A stretch of DNA of 8,593 nucleotides, taken from positions 1 through 8,593 of the forward strand of contig DATBSP010000052.1 of the NCBI GenBank assembly GCA_036559705.1. Reading direction: 5' to 3'. The position numbers and the translations under genes are program-made. Under the pieces are notes generated by a model that had not been told where the DNA came from, did no database searches, and was given only the letters and a program-made list of their open reading frames with translations. The DNA is from Hyphomicrobium_A sp036559705. GTDB taxonomy: Bacteria; Pseudomonadota; Alphaproteobacteria; Rhizobiales; Hyphomicrobiaceae. Below, piece by piece: positions 1 to 5,975 of this stretch (position 1 is its first letter; the number at the start of each line of letters is the position of its first letter).

Positions 1-229
1 GACCATATATGGCGGCGGTGTCGACCCAATTGACGCCGCGGTCGACTGCGTGCCGGATCGCGGCGATCGACTGCCTATCGTCTTGGCTCCCCCAGCCGAC
101 GGCCCAATCTCCGCCGCCCATGGCCCAGGCGCCGAGCCCGACGGGCGTGATGTGCATGTCGGTGCGGCCGAGGCGACGCTTCGGAAGCGCCGTCTTGCCG
201 ACCTGCGGGTCGGTTTGGGTGAGAGACAC
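1..229 (-). CDS. Aldo/keto reductase, N-terminal part (cut by window start)
   Basis: This is the first 76 residues of an aldo/keto reductase, a cytosolic NAD(P)H-dependent oxidoreductase with a TIM-barrel fold that reduces or oxidises carbonyl/alcohol groups. The gene is not listed as a full open frame because its 3' end lies outside the window. The N-terminal family pattern is clear: RRLGRTDMHITPVGLGAWAMGGG (residues 18-40) is the first strand and nucleotide-proximal loop. DTAAIYG (70-76) holds the Asp and Tyr of the catalytic Asp-Tyr-Lys-His tetrad with the correct five-residue spacing. The start is GTG at 229, chosen because a strong AGGAGAA ribosome-binding site sits 4 nt upstream. It lies downstream of dps on the same strand, 95 nt after the dps stop. 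The substrate cannot be told from this fragment. Confidence 0.88.
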   Translation of the reverse strand, partial: MSLTQTDPQVGKTALPKRRLGRTDMHITPVGLGAWAMGGGDWAVGWGSQDDRQSIAAIRHAVDRGVNWVDTAAIYG

Positions 230-233
230 GGGG

Positions 234-240
234 TTCTCCT
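234..240 (-). promoter_or_regulatory. Ribosome-binding site of the aldo/keto reductase
   Basis: On the minus strand the sequence is AGGAGAA followed by four bases and GTG at 229. It decides in favour of the GTG start, as there is no nearby ATG giving the same N-terminus. Confidence 0.75.
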
Positions 241-266
241 TCGCTACGGCGCGGAAGGCGCGCGGG

Positions 267-300
267 AAAAACCGCGGCGGCGGCTTTGGCCACCGCCGCG
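267..300 (-). terminator. Intrinsic terminator downstream of dps
   Basis: Read on the minus strand, a 12-bp GC-rich stem (one G-T wobble) closes a CAAA loop: left arm 300-289, right arm 284-273. It is followed by G and then five T (271-267). This is a textbook Rho-independent terminator placed 25 nt after the dps stop codon. Only 26 nt separate the T-run from the ribosome-binding site of the next gene on the strand, the aldo/keto reductase. Confidence 0.72.
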
Positions 301-324
301 TGAGGTGATGACGACGGTGGACAC

Positions 325-855
325 CTAGGGCGAGACGTTCCGGTCGCGCGTGGCTTCGAACAGGAACCACACCCGCCGCTCGGTCTCGTCGATCCAGTTC
401 TCGATGAGGCTAGCAGTCGCCACGTCCTTGAGCTCGTCGCACAGGTCGTGTGCCTCGCGCAGGCGGCCCACCAGATCCTTGTTGTCGTCGCGCAGCTCCG
501 ACAGCATGTCCTGCGGCGTCACATAGACCGCGTCGTTGTCCTCGACGCGCTGCAGGCGCCCGATTTCTCCGATCGAGTGCAGCGTGATGCCCCCGATTTT
601 GCGCACGCGCTCGGCCAGCAGGTCGGTCATGGCGAATATCTGGTCGCCCTGCTCGTCAAGCAGCAAGTGATAGTCGCGGAAATGCGGCCCGCTCATGTGC
701 CAGTGGAAGTTTTTGGTCTTGAGGTAGATGGCGAATGTATCGGCGAGCAGCGCGTTGAGCGCGCCGGAAATATCGCGGATGGCATTGGTGTCGTAATGGC
801 TTGGTGTCTGCAGCGGCGCTTTGCGGCGCTCGGCAGCTTTGCTCAAATCGCCCAT
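325..855 (-). CDS. dps: Dps family ferritin-like DNA-binding/iron-storage protein
   Basis: Dps proteins form dodecameric cages that oxidise Fe(II) with hydrogen peroxide, store the iron and protect DNA during stress or starvation. The 176-residue product has the ferritin-like four-helix layout. All five residues of the inter-subunit ferroxidase site are present with canonical spacing: His51 (NFHWH), His63 and Asp67 (HLLLD), Asp78 and Glu82 (DLLAE). The C-terminal helix (about 145-172) fits the family. A short N-terminal tail with basic residues (SKAAERRK) could contact DNA. The start is ATG at 855, supported by AGGAGA at 861-866 with a 5-nt spacer; longer in-frame versions reaching 975 lack this support and add non-family sequence. 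A terminator follows, so the gene is probably transcribed alone or with the reductase. It is slightly longer than the 167 residues of E. coli Dps. Confidence 0.93.
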   Translation of the reverse strand: MGDLSKAAERRKAPLQTPSHYDTNAIRDISGALNALLADTFAIYLKTKNFHWHMSGPHFRDYHLLLDEQGDQIFAMTDLLAERVRKIGGITLHSIGEIGRLQRVEDNDAVYVTPQDMLSELRDDNKDLVGRLREAHDLCDELKDVATASLIENWIDETERRVWFLFEATRDRNVSP

Positions 856-884
856 GGGGGTCTCCTCGGCCTCTGATGCCGTCG

Positions 885-890
885 AGTATA
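885..890 (-). promoter_or_regulatory. Possible -10 element of the dps promoter
   Basis: TATACT on the minus strand lies 29 nt upstream of the dps ATG, which would give a leader of about 20 nt ending in the AGGAGA site. No convincing -35 hexamer is seen at 16-18 nt, so a stress sigma factor or an activator may be needed. This is a weak, pattern-only call. Confidence 0.25.
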
Positions 891-1012
891 TCCGACGCTC
901 CATATGCGAACGCACGCACAAGGTTGCGACCCGCCTAATGGCGAGTTGACAGGCGCGGTTTGACGCACGCGCCAAAGGAACGTTTCGGAAACTATTGCGG
1001 ACGCACCACCGC

Positions 1013-1522
1013 TCAGGGCGAGAAATGCACGCGCTTCTCCAGATCGGTCATCAGCCAGCTCGTCTCCTCGTCGAGTATTACTCTGCCCATATCCAGGCAC
1101 CGCGCCGCGATGTCGTGGGGGATGACGTCGATCGTGATGTTGTGACCGCCGGTCGTAACGTTCGATTTGTGGTCGATGCAAGCTTTGACCATCGCTTCGA
1201 AGCTCGCCACCGCGGCGGCCGTGTCGAGCCGGTTATCGTCGCCGATCTGCTTGGCGAGTGCTCTGTAGCTCATTTGAATGGCGGCGTAGGCCTCGACATG
1301 CCGCTTGCGTGCCCCGCAAACGTCCTTGATGGCGTTGGACATCTCCGGCTCGGGCCAATCGATGTTCTCTTTCACGAAGGCTTCGCACCCGGCTGGCGAA
1401 GCGTCGACCTTGCCTTCGTCCTCATAACCGAAGGTCAGCTGATCCGGCATCACCTGAGGTTCCTCCGCCAAGGCAGGCGCAAGAGCGAGGACGACGGCAA
1501 AGACAATCGGAAGTCGGCTCAT
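1013..1522 (-). CDS. Exported four-cysteine protein of unknown function
   Basis: I do not recognise this 169-residue protein. The N-terminus (MSRLP then a hydrophobic run, ending ALAPALA at 19) is a good Sec signal peptide with an Ala-x-Ala cleavage site before EE, so the mature protein of about 150 residues should be periplasmic. It has four cysteines (46, 69, 115, 142), all after the cleavage site, enough for two disulfide bonds. The rest is mostly predicted helix, rich in Ala, Asp and Glu, with no obvious catalytic motif. The start at 1522 is chosen for the signal peptide; the upstream sequence has no strong ribosome-binding site. It sits between the 83-residue gene (81 nt upstream) and dps (157 nt downstream) on the same strand, so it could be the end of the GFA-queC transcript or have its own promoter. 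Confidence 0.72.
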   Translation of the reverse strand: MSRLPIVFAVVLALAPALAEEPQVMPDQLTFGYEDEGKVDASPAGCEAFVKENIDWPEPEMSNAIKDVCGARKRHVEAYAAIQMSYRALAKQIGDDNRLDTAAAVASFEAMVKACIDHKSNVTTGGHNITIDVIPHDIAARCLDMGRVILDEETSWLMTDLEKRVHFSP

Positions 1523-1603
1523 CTGGGCAATCCATATAGCAATGAAGGAGCCGGCAGCTTGCTCTGGGCCCGCGTTGCGAGCAACGGGTGTCCGCCGCTG
1601 CGC

Positions 1604-1855
1604 TTAACGGCCGAGGAGCGCGCGGATGGCGGCGAGCTCTGCCCTGGGATCGGCGAACTCGTCGAACGCGTGCCCAGAGTGCCGGTACCAGTAGCGGGCG
1701 TTGCCATCGTCGCCCTCGATCTTATGCAACACACCGTGCAGCCAGTCGGCTGCGGCGTTGCCTTCGTGACGTTGGGCGATGGCGTGCGTCGCATCCCAAT
1801 CCTCAGCGAGGGCGAGGTCGACGGCGCGCGTCAGCTCATCTTCGCGGCTTGCCAT
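1604..1855 (-). CDS. Small conserved-type protein overlapping queC end
   Basis: This 83-residue soluble protein has no assigned function known to me. It has a mixed helical pattern with aromatic residues in DW (19-20), DWLHGVLHKIEGD (37-49) and NARYWYRHSGH (52-62). Helix-turn-helix phrasing such as ALAEDWDATHAI and WLHGVLHKIEGD recalls a TPR- or Sel1-like helical pair, and I recall similar short proteins in other proteobacteria, but that is memory and not a search result. The ATG at 1855 lies inside the end of queC, giving a 25-nt overlap in a different frame; GGGTGGGA just upstream is a weak ribosome-binding site. The overlap implies translation coupled to queC. The frame ends in TAA at 1604. 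A link to queuosine is only suggested by position. Confidence 0.7.
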   Translation of the reverse strand: MASREDELTRAVDLALAEDWDATHAIAQRHEGNAAADWLHGVLHKIEGDDGNARYWYRHSGHAFDEFADPRAELAAIRALLGR

Positions 1856-2538
1856 GCATCCCACCCCTTGGCGCGCAACACGCACGCCGGACAATGCCCG
1901 CAACCGTAGCCCCACGCGTGCCGCCGCGACCGGATGCCGAGATAGCAAGTGTGCGAGTCTTCGACGATCAGCTCGACCAATGGCGTGCCTCCGAGCTTCT
2001 CGGCCAGCGCCCAGGTGCCGGCCTTGTCGATCCACATCAGCGGCGTCTCGATGATAAATTCGGCGTCGGTGCCAAGGGATATCGCCTGCGCGAGCGTCTG
2101 CAGCGTGTCGTTGCGGCAGTCGGGATAGCCGGAAAAGTCGGTTTCGCACATGCCGCCGACAAGCGTGCGCATGCCGCGCCGGTAGGCTAGGGCGGCGGCA
2201 TAGGTGAAAAAGAGGAGATTGCGGCCGGGCACGAATGTCGAGGGTAGTCCAGCCGCGTTCATCTCGATTTCGGCATCGCGCGTCAGCGCCGTATCGCTGA
2301 TGCGGCCCAGCTCCGGTAGCTCGAGCGTGTGATCGGCGCCAAGCCGCTTGGCCCAGCGCGCGTCGATCTCGCCCAGCGCCTGACGCAATTGCTCGCGCAC
2401 CGTGAGCTCCGCCGCGTGGCGCTGGCCGTAGGCGAAACCTACCGTCTCGACAGTCTCATACCGATCTAGCGCCCAGGCGAGACAGACGGTCGAATCCTGC
2501 CCACCGGAGAACAACACCAGTGCCGCATCGCTTGTCAT
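1831..2538 (-). CDS. queC: 7-cyano-7-deazaguanine synthase QueC
   Basis: QueC converts 7-carboxy-7-deazaguanine to 7-cyano-7-deazaguanine (preQ0) using ammonia and ATP, a step in making queuosine for tRNA anticodons. The 235-residue length matches the family (E. coli 231). The PP-loop ATP-binding motif SGGQDST is at residues 11-17, following the short strand ALVLF. The C-terminus has the zinc-binding cysteines Cys198, Cys213, Cys216 and Cys219 (HTCYLG ... GCGHCPAC). NDTLQTLAQAI (143-153) is also family-typical. The ATG at 2538 puts the PP-loop at the usual distance from the N-terminus; longer in-frame starts to 2664 would run through the GFA gene and are rejected. The start is 10 nt after the GFA stop, so the two are probably one operon. 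No other queuosine genes are in the window. Confidence 0.95.
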   Translation of the reverse strand: MTSDAALVLFSGGQDSTVCLAWALDRYETVETVGFAYGQRHAAELTVREQLRQALGEIDARWAKRLGADHTLELPELGRISDTALTRDAEIEMNAAGLPSTFVPGRNLLFFTYAAALAYRRGMRTLVGGMCETDFSGYPDCRNDTLQTLAQAISLGTDAEFIIETPLMWIDKAGTWALAEKLGGTPLVELIVEDSHTCYLGIRSRRHAWGYGCGHCPACVLRAKGWDAWQAAKMS

Positions 2539-2548
2539 GGATGCCCCG

Positions 2549-2908
2549 TCAGAGACCGGCGCCGTCGAATTTCTTGATTTTGAGTGCTTCGAGGTCGACC
2601 CCTTCGAGGCAACGGACGTTGAGTGCCACGATAGGCACGCCGTCCGGCCGCGTTCCGCGCGCAAACGGCTGGATGCCGCACGTCTCGCAGAACTGGTAAT
2701 GAATGACCTTTTTATTGAACTCGTATTGGGTGAGGGCGTCCGCGCCGCTTTTCAGCCGGAACTTCACATCGGGCACAAAAGCGAGGAGTGAGCCGCGCCG
2801 GCGGCAGCTCGAGCAGTTACAGGAGATGACCTGGCTCAAATCGGCGTCAGCCTCGTAAGTGACACGGCCGCAATGGCAGCTGCCGCTGTAGGTCTTCGTC
2901 TCGGGCAT
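2549..2908 (-). CDS. GFA family (glutathione-dependent formaldehyde-activating-like) protein
   Basis: This 119-residue protein belongs to the GFA/CENP-V fold, a small beta-rich domain that binds two zinc ions through cysteines. The family is named after Gfa, which was proposed to speed S-hydroxymethylglutathione formation, but most members have no proven reaction. The cysteine pattern is complete: CHCG (Cys11, Cys13), CNCSSCRRRG (Cys30, Cys32, Cys35) and CETCG (Cys74, Cys77). The final IKKFDGAGL is the common C-terminal KxFDG pattern. The start at 2908 has AGGAG at 2916-2920 with a 7-nt spacer. It is the first gene of a leftward cluster with queC and is divergent from eno. The substrate cannot be assigned from sequence. 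Confidence 0.9.
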   Translation of the reverse strand: MPETKTYSGSCHCGRVTYEADADLSQVISCNCSSCRRRGSLLAFVPDVKFRLKSGADALTQYEFNKKVIHYQFCETCGIQPFARGTRPDGVPIVALNVRCLEGVDLEALKIKKFDGAGL

Positions 2909-2938
2909 GATTTGGCTCCTGAAACTTTCGCACTGAGA

Positions 2939-2948
2939 CCGGGCCCGG
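2939..2948. repeat. 10-bp perfect palindrome in the GFA/eno divergent region
   Basis: CCGGGCCCGG reads the same on both strands and lies about 30 bp upstream of the GFA start and upstream of the proposed eno promoter. It could be an operator half-site pair or simply GC-rich chance; there is no second copy nearby. Confidence 0.3.
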
Positions 2949-2975
2949 CCACCTGAGGGGCGGATTTTCAGGCCT

Positions 2976-3003
2976 TTGCGCTTCAGGCAAGAGCAGCTAA
3001 AAC
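2976..3003 (+). promoter_or_regulatory. Possible sigma-70 type promoter of eno
   Basis: TTGCGC (2976-2981) and TAAAAC (2998-3003) are separated by 16 nt, with four of six matches to consensus in each. Transcription would begin near 3010 and give a leader of about 47 nt ending in AAGG at 3045-3048 before the eno ATG. The TTG of the -35 box is also an in-frame but improbable enolase start codon. Confidence 0.38.
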
Positions 3004-3056
3004 GCGCCGGACCCTCCCATGCCCGTCCGCGGCCCGCAACTCATAAGGTACCGACC

Positions 3057-4346
3057 ATGACCGCCATTATCGACATCATCGGCCGCGAGATCCTCGACAG
3101 CCGCGGCAACCCGACGGTTGAGGTCGACGTCGTGCTGGAGGATGGAGCCATGGGCCGCGCGGCGGTGCCGTCGGGCGCCTCCACGGGCGCGCACGAGGCG
3201 GTCGAGTTGCGCGACGGCGACAAGTCGCGCTACCTCGGCAAGGGCGTCGAGAAGGCGGTCGATGCCGTCAACACGGAGATCTTTGATGCGCTTGCCGGCA
3301 TGGACGCCGAGGACCAGCGCGGTGTCGATGCGGCGCTGATCCAGCTCGACGGCACGCGCAACAAGAGCCGCCTCGGCGCCAACGCCATCCTCGGCGTGTC
3401 GCTGGCGACGGCGAAGGCTGCCGCGGAATCAAGCGGGCTGCCGCTCTACCGCTACCTCGGCGGCGCGGCGGCGCACGTCCTGCCGGTACCAATGATGAAT
3501 ATCGTCAACGGCGGCGCGCATGCCGACAACCCGATCGACATCCAGGAATTCATGATCATGCCGGTTTCCGCCGGCTCGATCGCGGACGCCGTGCGCATGG
3601 GCGCGGAAATCTTCCATACCCTGAAGAAGTCGCTGAAGGACGCCGGCCTCTCCACCAGCGTGGGCGATGAGGGCGGCTTCGCGCCCAACCTGAAGTCAGC
3701 CGACGAGGCACTTGGCTACATCATGAAGGCGATCGAGGGTGCCGGATACAAGCCGGGCGACGACGTGATGCTGGCGCTCGACTGCGCGGCGACCGAGTTC
3801 TTCAAGAACGGCAAGTACACGCTGGAAGGCGAAGGCAAGTCGCTCGATGCGGCGGGCATGGTCAAGTACCTGGAAAGCCTCGTGTCACGCTTCCCGATCA
3901 TATCCATCGAGGACGGCATGTCGGAAGACGATTGGGAGGGCTGGAAGGCACTCACCAACGCGATCGGCGCGCGCTGTCAGCTCGTCGGCGATGATCTTTT
4001 CGTCACCAACACGGAGCGCCTGGAGCAGGGCCTGAAGCGCGGTATCGCCAACTCGATCCTGGTCAAGGTCAACCAGATCGGGTCGCTGTCGGAAACGCTC
4101 GACGCCGTGTCCATGGCGCAGCGCGCCGCCTATACCGCCGTCATCTCGCACCGCTCGGGGGAGACCGAGGACGCAACCATTGCCGACCTCGCTGTGGCTA
4201 CCAACGCCGGCCAGATCAAGACTGGTTCGCTGTGCCGCTCCGACCGCCTCGCCAAGTACAACCAGCTCATCCGTATCGAGGGCGAGCTGGGCGACGTCGC
4301 GCGCTACGCCGGCAAAAGCGTCATCCGCGGCGGCACTATGTTTTGA
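3057..4346 (+). CDS. eno: Enolase (phosphopyruvate hydratase)
   Basis: Enolase interconverts 2-phosphoglycerate and phosphoenolpyruvate in glycolysis and gluconeogenesis and needs two Mg2+. The 429-residue length is normal. The N-terminal domain begins with IGREILDSRGNPTVEVDV, the substrate loops VPSGASTGAHEA (38-49) and NGGAHADN (151-158) are intact. Glu205 (GDEGGF) and Lys337 (ILVKVNQIGS, the family signature) are the acid/base pair. Asp242, Glu285 (SIEDGM) and the Asp of VGDDLFVTN (312/313) bind metal. SHRSGETED (364-372) is the C-terminal active-site loop. The ATG at 3057 is chosen: a 27-residue upstream extension from a TTG at 2976 is Arg/Pro-rich, not part of the family, and overlaps a likely promoter. 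The next gene, an FtsB-like protein, starts about 100 nt downstream. Confidence 0.98.
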   Translation: MTAIIDIIGREILDSRGNPTVEVDVVLEDGAMGRAAVPSGASTGAHEAVELRDGDKSRYLGKGVEKAVDAVNTEIFDALAGMDAEDQRGVDAALIQLDGTRNKSRLGANAILGVSLATAKAAAESSGLPLYRYLGGAAAHVLPVPMMNIVNGGAHADNPIDIQEFMIMPVSAGSIADAVRMGAEIFHTLKKSLKDAGLSTSVGDEGGFAPNLKSADEALGYIMKAIEGAGYKPGDDVMLALDCAATEFFKNGKYTLEGEGKSLDAAGMVKYLESLVSRFPIISIEDGMSEDDWEGWKALTNAIGARCQLVGDDLFVTNTERLEQGLKRGIANSILVKVNQIGSLSETLDAVSMAQRAAYTAVISHRSGETEDATIADLAVATNAGQIKTGSLCRSDRLAKYNQLIRIEGELGDVARYAGKSVIRGGTMF

Positions 4347-4368
4347 GCACGGAATTGAAAATCATCCG

Positions 4369-4385
4369 AGCCGGGACACGGCTTT
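4369..4385 (+). terminator. Weak possible hairpin after eno
   Basis: AGCCG and CGGCT form a 5-bp stem around GGACA, ending in TTT. The T-run is too short for a strong terminator. It may be an mRNA 3'-end stabiliser or a partial attenuator between eno and the FtsB-like gene. Confidence 0.2.
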
Positions 4386-4449
4386 ACCTCGAATTAAGAA
4401 GCCGGTGTCATAAAGGTCGGGTCCACCAGTTTTGTGCAGCGTACCCAAA

Positions 4450-4770
4450 GTGCTGCGTCAGCCAAAAAATCATGATCGACGATCGAGGCCACGGCAGGCG
4501 ACGGTTTTGCTTCTCTGCTTCGGTTTGACGGCCTACTTCGTTCATCATGCAATCAATGGCAGGCACGGCTTCGAGGTGCGATCCAAGCTGATCGAACGAT
4601 CAGCCCTGTTGGAGTTTGAGATCAAAAGCCTCGAAGCCGTGCGCGCCAAACTCGAGCGCGACGTCGCTCTTCTTTCGCCTGCAAAGCCCGACCCAGACCT
4701 CGTCGAGGAAGTCGCTCGCGAGGTGTTGGGCTTCGTGCGTCCGCAAGATCAGGTACTGACGCGTCCCTGA
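4450..4770 (+). CDS. FtsB/DivIC-type septum formation initiator protein
   Basis: This 106-residue bitopic membrane protein fits the FtsB/DivIC family, which joins FtsL and FtsQ in the divisome and helps activate septal peptidoglycan synthesis. A basic cytoplasmic tail (residues 1-17, several Arg/Lys) leads to one membrane segment (about 18-34, VLLLCFGLTAYFV). A periplasmic coiled coil (about 45-76) follows, then the end DPDLVEEVAREVLGFVRPQDQVL typical of alphaproteobacterial members. The frame has no ATG near the N-terminus. An in-frame stop at 4411 limits it, leaving GTG at 4450 (chosen, gives the usual tail length) or TTG at 4432 (112 residues, with AAGG 15 nt upstream). Neither has a good ribosome-binding site. 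Its position between eno and pdhA is common in this group. The gene symbol is left empty because the ftsB versus divIC name is not settled by sequence. Confidence 0.85.
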   Translation: MLRQPKNHDRRSRPRQATVLLLCFGLTAYFVHHAINGRHGFEVRSKLIERSALLEFEIKSLEAVRAKLERDVALLSPAKPDPDLVEEVAREVLGFVRPQDQVLTRP

Positions 4771-4902
4771 TTCCGCGCGGCGCCGGCGGCACCATATGCT
4801 TCTCGCCGGTTCATCCGCCGCGCCATTTCTGGCCATCGCCGATTTGCTCTTGTAGGCTCCGACTCGGTGCAGCAACCCGTGTCGCGGCGACTGGGTATCT
4901 CG

Positions 4903-5955
4903 ATGGCTTCAGGAAAATCCTCGCGTGCTTCAGCCTCTGCCGCGGCATCGGGCGGCAAAGACTTGAGCACCAACGGCCACAAGAAGTCGGCGCGCGATCG
5001 CTTCACGCGCGACGAACAGCTCGACGCCTACCGCAAAATGCTGCTCATCCGCCGCTTCGAGGAAAAGGCCGGGCAGCTATACGGCATGGGTCACATCGGC
5101 GGCTTCTGCCATCTCTACATCGGCCAGGAAGCCGTCGTCGTAGGCATGCAGATGGCGCTTGAGCCCGGCGACCAGGTCATCACCGCGTACCGTGACCACG
5201 GTCACACACTCGCCGTCGGCATGGATCCGGGCAGCGTCATGGCCGAGCTGACGGGACGCCGCAACGGCTGCTCAAAGGGCAAGGGCGGCTCGATGCACAT
5301 GTTCGCCCCGGATAAAGGCTTCTACGGCGGCCACGGCATCGTTGGCGCCTGCGTGCCGCTTGGCGCGGGCCTGGCCTTCGCCGACAAGTATCGCGACAAC
5401 GGCCGCGTTTGCCTCAGCTACTTCGGCGACGGCGCCGCCAATCAGGGTCAGGTCTACGAGGCCTTCAACATGGCGCAGCTGTGGAAGCTGCCGGTCGTGT
5501 TCATCATCGAGAACAACAAGTACGCGATGGGCACCTCCATCGAGCGCTCGTCGTCGACGACCAACCTTTCCCAGCGCGGCCTGTCCTTCGCCATTCCCGG
5601 CGAGCTGGTCGACGGCATGGACGTCGAGGAGGTCCGCGCGGCGGGCGCACGGGCCATCGCACATGCGCGCTCGGGTAAGGGCCCGATCATTCTGGAGATG
5701 ATGACCTACAGGTATCGCGGACACTCGATGTCGGATCCGGCCAAGTACCGCACGCGCGAGGAGGTGCAGCGCGTGCGCGACACGCACGATCCGATCGAGC
5801 AGGTGCGCGCGCGGTTGGTGGAAGCGGGAGTCGGTGAGGAGGAGCTGAAGTCCGTCGACCGGAACGTGCGCGATGCGGTGAACGCGGCGGCGGAGTTCGC
5901 GCTTGCCGATCCCGAGCCCGACCCGTCCGAACTCACCACCGACGTCTTGGTTTGA
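4903..5955 (+). CDS. pdhA: Pyruvate dehydrogenase E1 component, alpha subunit
   Basis: PdhA and PdhB form the alpha2-beta2 E1 enzyme, which decarboxylates pyruvate using thiamine diphosphate and reductively acetylates lipoamide. The 350-residue protein has the eukaryote-like E1 alpha layout: AYRKMLLIRRFEEKAGQLYGMG (42-63), GFCHLYIGQEA (67-77), AYRDHGH (95-101), SKGKGGSMHMF (124-134). The ThDP/Mg motif runs from GDGAANQG (175-182) to ENN (203-205). YRYRGHSMSDPAKYR (269-283) matches the loop that is phosphorylated in mitochondrial enzymes. The first 35 residues are a low-complexity Ser/Ala/Lys tail. The ATG at 4903 gives a length close to rhizobial PdhA; a GTG at 4867 would add 12 residues and has AGG 9 nt upstream, so it is a real alternative. 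pdhB follows after 20 nt. I see no clear promoter in 4771-4902. Confidence 0.97.
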   Translation: MASGKSSRASASAAASGGKDLSTNGHKKSARDRFTRDEQLDAYRKMLLIRRFEEKAGQLYGMGHIGGFCHLYIGQEAVVVGMQMALEPGDQVITAYRDHGHTLAVGMDPGSVMAELTGRRNGCSKGKGGSMHMFAPDKGFYGGHGIVGACVPLGAGLAFADKYRDNGRVCLSYFGDGAANQGQVYEAFNMAQLWKLPVVFIIENNKYAMGTSIERSSSTTNLSQRGLSFAIPGELVDGMDVEEVRAAGARAIAHARSGKGPIILEMMTYRYRGHSMSDPAKYRTREEVQRVRDTHDPIEQVRARLVEAGVGEEELKSVDRNVRDAVNAAAEFALADPEPDPSELTTDVLV

Positions 5956-5975
5956 CAGCGAAGGGCGAGCGGTAG

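Noticed and set aside
1569..1588. Hairpin (CCC-GC-GTTG/CAAC-GGG) between the 83-residue gene and the exported protein
   Set aside because: The stem is interrupted by a two-base bulge and no T-run follows on the minus strand, so it is not called a terminator.
995..1909. 304-residue plus-strand open frame opposite the exported protein and the 83-residue gene
   Set aside because: It crosses several minus-strand genes with signal peptide or overlap support, has low-complexity composition and no recognisable domain.
2539..2664. Longer QueC starting at 2664
   Set aside because: It would overlap the GFA coding sequence by over 100 nt and place 42 non-family residues before the PP-loop strand.
2976..3056. 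N-terminal extension of enolase from TTG at 2976
   Set aside because: The added 27 residues are Arg/Pro-rich and foreign to the family, while the ATG at 3057 gives the standard enolase N-terminus with AAGG upstream.
4771..4902. pdhA promoter or regulatory site in the gap after the FtsB-like gene
   Set aside because: I could not find a convincing -35/-10 pair or palindrome; the region is GC-rich and may carry an unrecognised promoter.
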